Shown here: positions 15,915 to 24,756 of the stretch, one piece after another | Position numbering within the stretch: the stretch's first letter is position 1 | Layout of the letters: every line of letters starts with the position of its first letter | NCBI RefSeq assembly: GCF_014145455.1 | Contig: NZ_JACIVB010000051.1 | Coordinates: forward strand, 1 to 64,000 | DNA length: 64,000 nt | Direction of reading: 5' to 3' | DNA from: Limosilactobacillus rudii | GTDB taxonomy: Bacteria; Bacillota; Bacilli; Lactobacillales; Lactobacillaceae | The notes under the pieces: generated by a model | The model's input: the letters and a program-made list of their open reading frames with translations, nothing else | Database searches by the model: none | Told to the model about the DNA's origin: nothing | Translations under genes and position numbers: made by a program

Positions 15915-16841
15915 ATGGTATTTTTAATTGCATTAGGGTTAATTGCCGGTGGGTTAGTGCCAGTTCAGACGAGTGTTAACTCACGATTAAGACAAGATAT
16001 TAATGAACCATTCCTTGCTTCAGGAATTTCATTTTTAGTTGGAACCTTATTCTTAATTATTTTTGGTTTATTTACGGGTTCGCCATTTATTGGTTTTAGC
16101 GAATTAGGTCAGTTACCATGGTGGGGTTACCTCGGTGGTGTGCTTGCGACAATTTGTTTAACGGCTAATATTTTTATGTTTGGTGAATTGGGCAGTGTAT
16201 TAGCGATCGTTTTGCCAATGGTTGGCCAAATTATTTTTGGTATTTTAATTGATACCTTTGGCTGGTTTGGCACGCAGGTAATTCCATTGACGGCGATGAA
16301 GGTCGGTGGGGCAATTCTCGTATTGCTGGGGATTATCTTAATTGTGGTTTTTCCATCATTACACCACCGATCTATTACGACCAAGCAAAGCGGTAGTAAG
16401 CTTTTCTGGGAAATTGGTGGAATTGTTTCCGGGATGATTTACGCTTCAGAAATTGCGATTAATGGACATGTCGGAAAAGTGCTCCATTCACCAATCCACG
16501 CGGCATTCTTAACTTTCCTTATTTCAACAATTCTTTTACTAGGTTTTGTTACAGTTCGTGGGAATATTACCCGTTTAGCATTGATTAGAAAAAATCATAC
16601 TCCATGGTGGGGCTTCTTAGGTGGGATTATTGGTGGTTTTTCCATCTATCTAGCCGCCTTACTGGTTCCTCAGATCGGTAATGGTTCGGCGATCACCCTA
16701 GGAATCCTTGGTCAAATTGCAATTAGCCTATTGATTGATACTTTTGGTTTGCTTGGAGGTCAAAAACGTCCAGCAGAACGGGTTCAGATTATTGGCCTGT
16801 TTGTCCTAATTGTTGGGGTTGTCTTTACTGAATTACTGTAA
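15915..16841 (+). CDS. DMT family transporter (DUF606/YdcZ, fused two-half form)
   Basis: A 308-residue protein with ten hydrophobic helices in two similar halves of five. Both halves show the same pattern: PWWGYLGG near residue 70 and PWWGFLGG near residue 230, and IDTFGWFG near residue 112 mirrored by IDTFGLLGG near 277. Single-half DUF606 proteins are about 140 residues, so this is the internally duplicated type. It is likely an exporter or importer of small metabolites; the substrate is unknown. It is preceded by the 25-residue peptide gene and followed by a terminator. Confidence 0.82.
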   Translation: MVFLIALGLIAGGLVPVQTSVNSRLRQDINEPFLASGISFLVGTLFLIIFGLFTGSPFIGFSELGQLPWWGYLGGVLATICLTANIFMFGELGSVLAIVLPMVGQIIFGILIDTFGWFGTQVIPLTAMKVGGAILVLLGIILIVVFPSLHHRSITTKQSGSKLFWEIGGIVSGMIYASEIAINGHVGKVLHSPIHAAFLTFLISTILLLGFVTVRGNITRLALIRKNHTPWWGFLGGIIGGFSIYLAALLVPQIGNGSAITLGILGQIAISLLIDTFGLLGGQKRPAERVQIIGLFVLIVGVVFTELL

Positions 16842-16850
16842 TAAAAAAGT

Positions 16851-16884
16851 CGAGCGGTGGTAATTCGCCATTGCTCGTTTTTTT
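16851..16884 (+). terminator. Intrinsic terminator
   Basis: CGAGCGGTGG pairs with CCATTGCTCG (two G-U), followed by T8. Confidence 0.87.
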
Positions 16885-16936
16885 GTATAATAGTTTTATA
16901 AGTTAGAGTTAACAATTAGTTAAAGGTGGTTCGCAA

Positions 16937-17851
16937 ATGTACGATCAAGTGTTAGATACGTTTATTGCTGTTGTTCGTGAAGGAAGTTTTTCCAAAGCGG
17001 CTAGTAGCCTTTTTATGTCGGCAGTTTCCGTCATGAAGCAGATGAATAATTTTGAGAGTGATTTAGGGTTTAAAATCTTTAATCGTTCACCGCGGGGAAT
17101 TAGTTTAACCCCAGCCGGGAAAGCATTATATTCTTCGGCGCAGCAAATTATCCGGGATTCACGGGAGGCTATCAGTGCTGCTCAAGCGATCGCTGAAAAA
17201 GGCCAGACAACCATCCGAATTGCAACATCAATGCTGCGGTCAGCTCGCCCGTTAATGGAGGCCTGGGAGCGGATGGGTAAGCAACAAAAAGATTACCAAT
17301 TACAAATTATCCCTTTTAATGATGACGCGGCTACATTACGGCAAATTACCAATCAACTTGGTAAGACAGTCGATTTACTGGTAGGACCAACGAATGCTAA
17401 TTATTTGATGGATAATGAATTTGACTTCTTTAATCTCGGTGACCAGCGCTGCAATATTATGGTTCCGCGACAAAACAAGCTAGCCAATAAGGAAAAACTA
17501 AACTGGGATGATTTAGCAGAGCAAAAAATATTATTAATTCGGCCAGGTTTGTCGCCAAAAATTGATGAATTACGGAATGAAATAACCCAGCATCATCCAG
17601 AAATTACGATTGTTAATGCTGATTATTTTTATGATATTGATACGTTTAATTATTGTGTGCATCATAATTATTTGATGGAAGCGCTCGAACAATGGCATAA
17701 TGTCCATCCTTCAATGGTTAGTATTCCGATGACTTGGGACTATTCAATTAGTTACGGGATTTTGTCGTCTAGCCATGCCAATCCTCAAGTAAAAGAATTT
17801 ATCAGCTTAGTCGGTCAGGAGTACTTAAATCAGCAGACTAATCAGAATTAA
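16937..17851 (+). CDS. LysR family transcriptional regulator
   Basis: A 304-residue LysR protein with winged helix FSKAASSLFMSAVSVMKQMNNFESDLGFKIFNR at residues 18-50 and a substrate-binding domain after residue 90. AAAGGTGG precedes the ATG. It lies upstream of and parallel to the aldo/keto reductase and nitroreductase genes, 95 bp away, and probably controls them. Note the unusual SAVSVMKQM in the recognition helix, where TQPAVSRQI is common; MutS-like drift in target specificity is possible. Confidence 0.85.
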   Translation: MYDQVLDTFIAVVREGSFSKAASSLFMSAVSVMKQMNNFESDLGFKIFNRSPRGISLTPAGKALYSSAQQIIRDSREAISAAQAIAEKGQTTIRIATSMLRSARPLMEAWERMGKQQKDYQLQIIPFNDDAATLRQITNQLGKTVDLLVGPTNANYLMDNEFDFFNLGDQRCNIMVPRQNKLANKEKLNWDDLAEQKILLIRPGLSPKIDELRNEITQHHPEITIVNADYFYDIDTFNYCVHHNYLMEALEQWHNVHPSMVSIPMTWDYSISYGILSSSHANPQVKEFISLVGQEYLNQQTNQN

Positions 17852-17946
17852 CTTAAAGTTAAAACCGGCTTAACTAAGCACTACCTTCTGTCATTCATAA
17901 ATGCCTCCTATAATAAAATCAACAAGTTGATAAGGAGAGATTTAAA

Positions 17947-18765
17947 ATGAAATACTATACTTTAAATAATAACGTTAAAATTCCAGCAATTGGTTATGGA
18001 ACTTACCTTACTTCACCACGTGTAACAGAGCAGGAGGTTGTACAAGCATTAAAAGTTGGTTATCGGTTAATTGATACTGCACAAAATTATGGAAATGAAT
18101 GTGAAGTTGGTGCAGCCGTTCGAAACAGTGGCATCAACCGTGAAGATATCTTTGTTACCTCCAAGACCCAGACGAGTGGCTATCGGAGTACTAAAGCTGG
18201 GATTGATACTTCACTCAAAGCGGCCGGTCTTGATTATTTTGATTTAATGATTATTCACTGGCCCAATGGTAATGATCTGGAAACTTACCGGGCTCTTGAA
18301 GATGCATACCATGAAGGTAAACTACGAGCAATTGGGTTAAGTAATTTCAATCACCAGCAAGTTCAAGAAATTATTGACAATAGTGAAGTTGTTCCAGCAG
18401 TAGATCAAATCGAGACCCACCTTCTTTGGCAGCAATGGGGAATGCATGAATACTTACAAGAACATGGAATTCTTCACGAATCGTGGGCGCCGCTTGGTGA
18501 AGGCAACGGTAATATTTTAAGCAACCCGACATTAGTACGAATTGGGCGACAGTATGGTAAGTCACCTGCACAAGCGATGCTCCGCTTTTTCGTGCAAGAA
18601 AATATCCTGGTAATTCCCAAGTCAACTAATCCAGAACACTTGAAGGCAAATTTGGATATTTTTGATTTTGAATTAAGCGACCAAGATATCGCTGATATTA
18701 GAAATGAGGACCGCAGACAAGCAGGCGGTTGGCCAAGCACGATGTTAATTGAACGTAATTACTAG
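17947..18765 (+). CDS. Aldo/keto reductase, third copy
   Basis: A 272-residue aldo/keto reductase. The tetrad is Asp and Tyr in RLIDTAQNYGNE, Lys in FVTSKTQTSG and His in MIIHWPNG. IPKSTNPEHLKANLD is the NADPH site. It differs from the tandem pair at 13916 in the IHWP rather than LHQP loop, so it belongs to another subgroup and is not a recent duplicate. AAGGAG precedes the ATG. The nitroreductase gene begins 13 bp after its stop, so both are in one transcript. Confidence 0.88.
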   Translation: MKYYTLNNNVKIPAIGYGTYLTSPRVTEQEVVQALKVGYRLIDTAQNYGNECEVGAAVRNSGINREDIFVTSKTQTSGYRSTKAGIDTSLKAAGLDYFDLMIIHWPNGNDLETYRALEDAYHEGKLRAIGLSNFNHQQVQEIIDNSEVVPAVDQIETHLLWQQWGMHEYLQEHGILHESWAPLGEGNGNILSNPTLVRIGRQYGKSPAQAMLRFFVQENILVIPKSTNPEHLKANLDIFDFELSDQDIADIRNEDRRQAGGWPSTMLIERNY

Positions 18766-18778
18766 GAGGCAAATCGTA

Positions 18779-19417
18779 ATGGATTTTGAACAGGTAATTA
18801 AAAATCGCAAATCAACCCGCCAATTTACTGATCAAAAAGTAGCGGTTGAAGTGATTAAGAAAGTATTACAAGAAGCGCAGTTAGCACCTTCATGGGTTAA
18901 TTCCCAGCCTTACCATGTTCATTTGGCAACGGGCGATTCCCTAGAAAGAGTTCGAGCACAACAAGAACAGTTAGATAATAGTGGTGCTAAAGGGGCCCCT
19001 GATCTCCCAATGATGTCAAGAAAAGATTGGCCAGCCCAGGCGCAGGTAAATATGGCCGAATGGACTAAGGGACTTGGTGCAGCTGGTAAAGAAATGGGGC
19101 CTGCATCTGCTAAGCTCTATAATGCTCAGGAAGTTCTGTATTTAACATTACCTAAGGGGTATTCACTCTGGTCATTATATGATTTAGGCTCATTTGGGAA
19201 TGGGATCGTATTAGCAGCAACAAATCAAGGACTTGCATCAATGACCGCCTACCAGTTTATTAAGTATCCAAAGATGTTACGCAAAGAATTAAATATTGCT
19301 GACGATGAAGAGATTATTATCGGTATTGGCCTTGGCTATCCTGATGATAATGCGTTGGTTAACACAATTAAATCGCGTCGGATGAATTTAGATGATATTT
19401 TGACCATTCATCGGTAA
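18779..19417 (+). CDS. Nitroreductase family protein
   Basis: A 212-residue FMN-dependent nitroreductase-fold enzyme. The N-terminal NRKSTRQFTDQKV binds FMN phosphate, LAPSWVNSQPYHV is the conserved flavin contact, and the C-terminal IIGIGLGYPDDN is typical. The ATG at 18779 has AGGAGG 9 bp upstream; the longer frame from 18749 overlaps the reductase gene. It probably reduces nitro compounds or quinones with NAD(P)H and works beside the aldo/keto reductase. Confidence 0.87.
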   Translation: MDFEQVIKNRKSTRQFTDQKVAVEVIKKVLQEAQLAPSWVNSQPYHVHLATGDSLERVRAQQEQLDNSGAKGAPDLPMMSRKDWPAQAQVNMAEWTKGLGAAGKEMGPASAKLYNAQEVLYLTLPKGYSLWSLYDLGSFGNGIVLAATNQGLASMTAYQFIKYPKMLRKELNIADDEEIIIGIGLGYPDDNALVNTIKSRRMNLDDILTIHR

Positions 19418-19423
19418 TAAAAA

Positions 19424-19456
19424 GGCCAGCTACTAGTAATCAGGTAGTTGGCTTAA
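19424..19456. terminator. Terminator between convergent genes
   Basis: GCCAGCTAC pairs with GTAGTTGGC around a 10-base loop. It sits 7 bp after the nitroreductase stop and ahead of the convergent HAD gene. Confidence 0.7.
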
Positions 19457-19502
19457 TTTATAACATCGCTTAATTAATTAATTTGCAAACACGCTATTAA
19501 CC

Positions 19503-20294
19503 CTATTCAAGTAGCTTAATTATTTGGTGCAGGACAGCTTGATCATCATTAGTCCCAATTACTTTTGTTGCCGCTTGTTGAACATTTCGTGGTGCATTAC
19601 TCATGGCATAACTTGTCCCCGCAAGGTCGAACATTTCTAAATCATTTTCACCGTCACCAAATACGACTAGGTTTTGTGGAGCCAGCTGCCACCGATTAAG
19701 GAGAAGTTGGAGACCATATGATTTATCCATGCCGGGAATAATAAGGTCAATTGCACCATAACCGCTAGCGGTTGCTCGAATAATTCTATTAAATTTGCTG
19801 TTAATATTATTGGAAATTTCCCGTAGTTTAGCAGGTGGAACTACTAATGCGAATTTAAATATTTTATCGTGAAGATTTGTGAAGTCGGCTACAGTTTTTG
19901 TTCGAGTGTAAAAACGGTTAATTCCCTGGCGAAAATCTTTGGGCATGCTTTCTTTAACGTATGCAAATTGACGACCACAGACAACATAATTGGTACCGGG
20001 AATTGTGTCAATGTAGTCAATTATCCTGTCGATATCGGCTATTTTTAATTGACCACAAGCAATTTCTTGTCCTTGATCAATCGTCAGAACACCATTTTCA
20101 GCAACAAAGGCAATCTGGTCTGCAATTTCCGGAAAAAGAGAGCGAAGAAAGCAATATTGATCACCACTGGCAACAATAAACTTAATGTTCTTTTGGTTCA
20201 TCAAGTGAAATGCTTGTTTAAATAGTGCTTGATCGTACATTCGGTTAGTTGTTAAAAACGTCCCGTCAATATCAGTTGCAATTGCTTGGATCAT
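19503..20294 (-). CDS. HAD family (Cof-type) sugar/nucleotide phosphatase
   Basis: A 263-residue HAD-IIB hydrolase. Motif I is ATDIDGTFL (residues 6-14, nucleophile Asp8 in DIDGT), motif II is the Ser in FIVASGD, the cap is in the middle, and motifs III/IV are MDKSYGLQLL and VFGDGENDLEMF. It hydrolyses phosphate from sugar phosphates or FMN-like substrates in the cytosol; the substrate is not predictable. It faces convergent redox genes, has its own RBS and stands alone. Confidence 0.88.
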   Translation of the reverse strand: MIQAIATDIDGTFLTTNRMYDQALFKQAFHLMNQKNIKFIVASGDQYCFLRSLFPEIADQIAFVAENGVLTIDQGQEIACGQLKIADIDRIIDYIDTIPGTNYVVCGRQFAYVKESMPKDFRQGINRFYTRTKTVADFTNLHDKIFKFALVVPPAKLREISNNINSKFNRIIRATASGYGAIDLIIPGMDKSYGLQLLLNRWQLAPQNLVVFGDGENDLEMFDLAGTSYAMSNAPRNVQQAATKVIGTNDDQAVLHQIIKLLE

Positions 20295-20431
20295 AGAATG
20301 GCCCCCAAAAAAAGTTTTACGTTTATTTTAAAATTGATGATTATTAGAACGCAAGTAGTGATGTTTGAAAATTAGTAAAGCTGCGATATATAATGATCGA
20401 AAATTCAAGTATAAGTGAAGGAGGCTGATTA

Positions 20432-20869
20432 ATGCTGACGACAGAAAAAGTTTATTCAATTGGTGAAGTCTCAAAAATCACGGGTTTGCCGAGTTCGACA
20501 ATTCGGTATTATGATAGCTTAGATTTTCTTCCTTACCTTCAAAAAAGTCGCCAAGGAATTAGAAAGTTTACCCAAAAAGATATTGATACAATTCGGGTGG
20601 TCGAATGCTTAAAGCAATCGGGCCTTACCTTAAAAGAAATACAGCATTATACGCACTTAGTGGCACAAGGTGATAGCTCGATTGTTGATCGCCAACAATT
20701 GTTTCATGCAATTCGACAAAGGTTACTCAATAAGATGAATGACCTGCAAAAGACGTTAAAAATTTTAGATTATAAATGTATGTATTATGATCAAGCTGCC
20801 AAAGATGGAACCGAGAAAAACGTTTTGGAATCAATGTCTCTAGCAACGGTTATTAACAAATTAAAATAA
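20432..20869 (+). CDS. MerR family regulator, AdhR/NmlR-like
   Basis: A 145-residue MerR protein: helix-turn-helix SIGEVSKITGLPSSTIRYYDSLDFLP, wing, and a coiled-coil ending in LDYKCMYYDQAAKDGTE, the C-terminus typical of AdhR/NmlR regulators that respond to aldehydes and electrophiles. It has one cysteine, in KCMYYD. AAGGAGG precedes the ATG. The amidohydrolase gene follows after 154 bp with its own promoter. A candidate target box of the AdhR type, CTTAAAG-N4-CTTTAAG, lies ahead of the flavodoxin gene at 28810. Confidence 0.8.
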   Translation: MLTTEKVYSIGEVSKITGLPSSTIRYYDSLDFLPYLQKSRQGIRKFTQKDIDTIRVVECLKQSGLTLKEIQHYTHLVAQGDSSIVDRQQLFHAIRQRLLNKMNDLQKTLKILDYKCMYYDQAAKDGTEKNVLESMSLATVINKLK

Positions 20870-20929
20870 TTTATAGCTAATCAACGGGATGCTGATAGTT
20901 ATAAATTATTTTTTTATTGTCTATTTTAT

Positions 20930-20978
20930 TGAAGCGGTTTCATTTAAAACTTAAGTGCAGTAGGATATTAAATATAAT
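20930..20978 (+). promoter_or_regulatory. Promoter of the amidohydrolase with a cre-like dyad
   Basis: The -10 TATAAT (20973-20978) has only a weak -35 (TTAAGT). Just upstream is TGAAGCGGTTTCA (20930-20942), a dyad resembling a CcpA cre site, though the match is imperfect. Carbon-source control is therefore possible but not shown. Confidence 0.35.
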
Positions 20979-21023
20979 AAGTAAGGATGCTTAATTATCC
21001 AATAATATGAAGGAGTTAGAATA

Positions 21024-22595
21024 ATGACCCAAACGTTTATTAACGGTAAAATATTTGTTGGTGATAATGAGAGTCACTTTGTTGATAGTATGATTGTTGA
21101 GGATGGTAAGGTTAAACAAATTGGTAATAATTTATCGATTGAAGGCGAAAAAATTGACCTACATGGACAAACAGTCCTTCCAGGATTAGTTGATTGTCAT
21201 ACTCACCCTAAATATATTGCTGATGCTTTACACGGTGTTGCCTGTACACCACCAAATGTTAACAGTATTAAGGAAATGCAAGAGGCTTTACGAAAATCTC
21301 CCGCATATGGGCAAGGTAGTGATGTATGGATTGAAGGATGGGGCTTTGATGAAACCAAATTAGCTGAACATCGCAGTCCTAACCGCAATGACCTAGATGC
21401 AGTTTCAACAACACAGCCAATCTTTATCTATCGGTCTGATTGTCATTCTTCGGTTGGTAATTCTAAGGCGTTAGAACTTGCGGGTATTGATAAGAATACT
21501 CCTGATCCAGTTGGCGGAAAGATTGAGCGTTTTGCGGATGGACAGCCAACCGGATTTATGCGTGAGGTTGCGGCATCGCAATTACTGATTCGCGCAAAAT
21601 CAGCCCAAAGTTATGATAATGATGTCACTAATATGGTTAATAGTTCTGACCACTATATCAGAGAAGGAATTGTTGCAATTGGTGAAATGATGGGGCGAAT
21701 GAAACCTTATCCTTCATTACAGCTATATCAAGACGCAGTTAAGCAGGGGTTTGCACCCAAAGCTTCGATTTACTACGTTTTTGATGAGCTTGATCCAGAA
21801 AGAGGATTGCAGCCGAGCGGAAATGAGAAGCTGCGAGTTGCAGGTATTAAAGTTTTTATGGATGGTAGTATCTCAGGAGAGACAGCAAATAACAATGACC
21901 CATATCCATCGGGAAAAATGGGAGTTAGCTTAACCTCAGTAGAAAAGCTTCAACGAGCAATCGAGATGGCACGTAAAAATAAACTGCAATTAGCTGTCCA
22001 TGCCATGGGTGACAAGGCAATTCAGACTGTGATTGATGTAACTAAGGGCATGGAACCGTGGTTAACTTCGATGCCATCAGTGCGGATTGAACATGCTTCA
22101 TTAATGAATGACCAGATGTTTGACGCGATTGCTAATAGTAAAATGAACTACGCTTTAGTGACTCAACCGATTTTCTTCTTTGCGGAAGATGAATCCTACC
22201 GTCATTATCTTTCGCCAGCCCAGTTTAAATTAGCTTACCGTATTAACACAATGTTAAATTCTAATGCGTTGCTAGGTTTGAGTTCAGATGCACCTTGTAC
22301 ACCATGGGCAGAACCAGATAGTCCATTTTATAGTATTTATGCTGCGGTAACGAGGAAAGCGGCTAATGGAGATATCGTTAATTTGAACGAGGCAATTACG
22401 GTCCCCCAGGCAATCCTTGGCTATACGCGCGATGCAGCCCGAATTGGCGGCTTTGATGATAATGGAACATTAGAGCCTGGTAAAGCAGCCGATTTTGTTG
22501 TCCTCACTACGGATATTTTTACGGTTCCGCATGAAGAATTAAAAGACGTCCGTGTTAAAGAAACATGGATGGCAGGACAACGAATTATGGGATAA
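21024..22595 (+). CDS. Amidohydrolase family protein (YtcJ-like)
   Basis: A 523-residue metal-dependent hydrolase of the YtcJ subgroup. The first metal ligands are in LVDCHTHPKY (H-x-H), with HSSVGNSKALELAG, the later metal His in LAVHAMGDKA and IEHASLM, and a catalytic Asp in LSSDAPCTP. The C-terminal beta domain TLEPGKAADFVVLT closes the composite fold. It hydrolyses an amide or imide, but YtcJ substrates are largely unknown. Strong RBS AAGGAG. It is monocistronic, between the MerR gene and a terminator. Confidence 0.87.
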   Translation: MTQTFINGKIFVGDNESHFVDSMIVEDGKVKQIGNNLSIEGEKIDLHGQTVLPGLVDCHTHPKYIADALHGVACTPPNVNSIKEMQEALRKSPAYGQGSDVWIEGWGFDETKLAEHRSPNRNDLDAVSTTQPIFIYRSDCHSSVGNSKALELAGIDKNTPDPVGGKIERFADGQPTGFMREVAASQLLIRAKSAQSYDNDVTNMVNSSDHYIREGIVAIGEMMGRMKPYPSLQLYQDAVKQGFAPKASIYYVFDELDPERGLQPSGNEKLRVAGIKVFMDGSISGETANNNDPYPSGKMGVSLTSVEKLQRAIEMARKNKLQLAVHAMGDKAIQTVIDVTKGMEPWLTSMPSVRIEHASLMNDQMFDAIANSKMNYALVTQPIFFFAEDESYRHYLSPAQFKLAYRINTMLNSNALLGLSSDAPCTPWAEPDSPFYSIYAAVTRKAANGDIVNLNEAITVPQAILGYTRDAARIGGFDDNGTLEPGKAADFVVLTTDIFTVPHEELKDVRVKETWMAGQRIMG

Positions 22596-22612
22596 ACGTT
22601 AGTAATTAAAAA

Positions 22613-22648
22613 AAGCCATTCAGTGAGAAGCTGAGTGGCCTTTATTAT
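22613..22648. terminator. Bidirectional terminator
   Basis: AAAGCCATTCAG pairs with CTGAGTGGCCTTT. U-rich tracts lie on both sides, between the convergent amidohydrolase and glycosyltransferase genes. Confidence 0.8.
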
Positions 22649-22668
22649 CTATCAAATTTTGCAATTGG

Positions 22669-23775
22669 TTATTCTTTATTTTGCGCATTTTCCATCATTG
22701 TAATGACTTTTTTAGCGGATAATTGAACGGAGAGTTTCTTAGCATAATTGACGTATTTTTCCCGCCATTCTTTTAGTTCGTTCGGATGAGTGTACCAATA
22801 ATTTATGCGGTTTGCGAGTACTGTTTCATCACCTGCAGGAAACTGATTATTGGCAGTAAGTGCGTAGGCGGCAGTTGAAGAAAGAGGGCTATTGGCAATG
22901 ACGGGAACACAACCTGATGCAAAAGCTTCCATACAAGCCATTCCTTCAACTTCGACATTAGCACAGTGAACCACTAGATCGGCACGACTATCTAATTGTC
23001 GCAATTTAATTGGTGGATAATATTTCATGATTGGCTTGTTAGCTAATCCCTCTGCCAATTTATGGTATTCATCTTGTAATGGGCCTTTTCCTGCTAAGAT
23101 AAGTTGGATGCTTGCCCTATTGGGGACTAATCGCATGGCCTTAAGCAAAGTTGCTTGATCTTTTTCGCGAGAGTAACGACCAATACAAAGGATTGTGAAC
23201 AGCTTATTTGAGTTTTCAATATGTTTATTGGTTAAAAAGGTAGCTGGAATGCCATTAGAAATGACGACCAGTTTTTGTGGAAAATGATAACGTTCAAGTC
23301 GATCCTTAACTTTTGTAGTTGGGCACTGGATTGCGCAGCAGTGCTTATAAGACCAGTTACGAAAGAATTGCATAATTTTTTTATTTACGAGCGGGCGGTC
23401 GAGTGGTGGAACGGAAGCGGTCATATTTTCGGGATAAAGATGAAAAGTACCGGTAACAGGTTTTCCAAGCGTGTTAGCAACGATACCTGCCTCGATACCA
23501 AGGAAGAAAGGTGTATCAAGGTGAATGATATCTGCCCAGGTGATTGCCCTTTTCAATATTGAATGGACAGGGCGACCAAATACATAGCCTTGTTCTGCTA
23601 TTAATTGATTGAAAAAAGGTGGCGTAAAGCGAGGGACTTGATAGTCAACTTTACCAGTTGAAAGGACTCGAACTTCATGCCCTAATTGCCGAAATTGCTT
23701 CACAAAACGCTGGGTTGATATTGCCATCCCATTAGTGGTACTAAAATAATCGTCAATTACAATAAGAATCTTCAT
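22669..23775 (-). CDS. Glycosyltransferase family 4
   Basis: A 368-residue GT-B glycosyltransferase. The N-domain begins MKILIVIDDYFSTTNGMA, with the Gly-rich acceptor loop. The C-domain has CIGRYSREKD and the donor-binding EGMACMEAFASGCVPV (E-x7-E type). It resembles enzymes that make glucosyl-diacylglycerol for lipoteichoic acid anchors, but the start of that family is usually longer, so a role in surface polysaccharide is equally likely. AGGAGG precedes the ATG. It lies downstream of mgtC on the same strand, separated by a terminator. Confidence 0.85.
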   Translation of the reverse strand: MKILIVIDDYFSTTNGMAISTQRFVKQFRQLGHEVRVLSTGKVDYQVPRFTPPFFNQLIAEQGYVFGRPVHSILKRAITWADIIHLDTPFFLGIEAGIVANTLGKPVTGTFHLYPENMTASVPPLDRPLVNKKIMQFFRNWSYKHCCAIQCPTTKVKDRLERYHFPQKLVVISNGIPATFLTNKHIENSNKLFTILCIGRYSREKDQATLLKAMRLVPNRASIQLILAGKGPLQDEYHKLAEGLANKPIMKYYPPIKLRQLDSRADLVVHCANVEVEGMACMEAFASGCVPVIANSPLSSTAAYALTANNQFPAGDETVLANRINYWYTHPNELKEWREKYVNYAKKLSVQLSAKKVITMMENAQNKE

Positions 23776-23824
23776 TATGCCACCTCCTATAATTATTTTA
23801 GCTAATATCTAATATAAGGTAACT

Positions 23825-23853
23825 AAAAAAGACCAAATAGCAGTTTGCTATTT
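23825..23853 (-). terminator. Intrinsic terminator of the MgtC gene
   Basis: AAATAGCA-GTT-TGCTATTT, followed on the minus strand by GGTC and T6. Confidence 0.82.
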
Positions 23854-23868
23854 GCCCTCTTCCTAGTA

Positions 23869-24546
23869 TTATTCTAATTCAACGTTTTCAATATTATCTA
23901 ATTTGACAAGATAATCAAAGATGTTTTCTGCTCGTATCTTTGAGCGTAGTTCACCGAAGATACGACAAGTTATTTTGCCATTTTCATAGCTATAGATTGT
24001 GTATCTTACCGGTGCCTTAAAATAGCGGTGATTTAATTGTTCAATAATGTCATGAAGCTGGTCAGTATCACCGTCTAAAAGAATAAAGCAGGAGAACCCC
24101 TTTCCTTGGTGGAGCGCAAATTGATCAATGTATTTACCGAGGACTTCAGCTAATAATACACAGGCAGTTCCAATAACGCCAATGCTGTACAAGCCGCTTC
24201 CATAAGCAAGCCCAATTGCACCGGTTACCCAAATTCCGGCAGCAGTCGTTAAACCATCAATAATTTGATCGTGGCGGTTAATAATTGTCCCGGCACCTAA
24301 GAAACCGATTCCACTAACTACCTGCGCAGCAATACGGGAAGGGTCAACAGCCCAGTTGCTATGAGTGATTTTAAGGAGATCAAAGAATCCGTACTTAGAA
24401 ACAATCATTACAAGAGCGGCGCCAAGGGCAATCAGGGCATGAGTCCTAATTCCAGCGTTTTTAGCTTTACTTTTTCGTTCGAAGCCGATGATTCCACCAC
24501 AAAAAGCTGCTAGAAGCATTCGCAAACACCAGTCAAGTTCTTGCAA
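23869..24546 (-). CDS. MgtC/SapB family membrane protein
   Basis: About 226 residues. It has four or five membrane helices in the first 150 residues, with the family motifs GGIIGFERKSKAKNAGIRTHALIALGAAL and GIGFLGAGTIINRHDQIIDGLTTAAGIWVTGAIGLAYGSG. It ends with a cytosolic ACT-like C-domain. MgtC proteins help growth in low Mg2+ or acid in some bacteria, and the role in lactobacilli is unproven. I prefer the TTG at 24546, which has AAGG about 8 bp upstream, over the GTG at 24555, which abuts the same RBS. Confidence 0.85.
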   Translation of the reverse strand: MQELDWCLRMLLAAFCGGIIGFERKSKAKNAGIRTHALIALGAALVMIVSKYGFFDLLKITHSNWAVDPSRIAAQVVSGIGFLGAGTIINRHDQIIDGLTTAAGIWVTGAIGLAYGSGLYSIGVIGTACVLLAEVLGKYIDQFALHQGKGFSCFILLDGDTDQLHDIIEQLNHRYFKAPVRYTIYSYENGKITCRIFGELRSKIRAENIFDYLVKLDNIENVELE

Positions 24547-24756
24547 AAACGACACCTTCTCTACATAAATATATTACTATCCCACTAATTTTACTATAGC
24601 GCTTTCGACGGTTTAAAGCCAAAGTTAAGTTGGGTAGCTTACAGGAGAGAAAAATAAAAATATTTTATATAATTAGAAAGAAGGATAGGAATTTGGCAAT
24701 AAAAGTGCTGCTTCTAAGAAATGATTTTGAGAATTAAGCGAAAGGAATTATTTATA

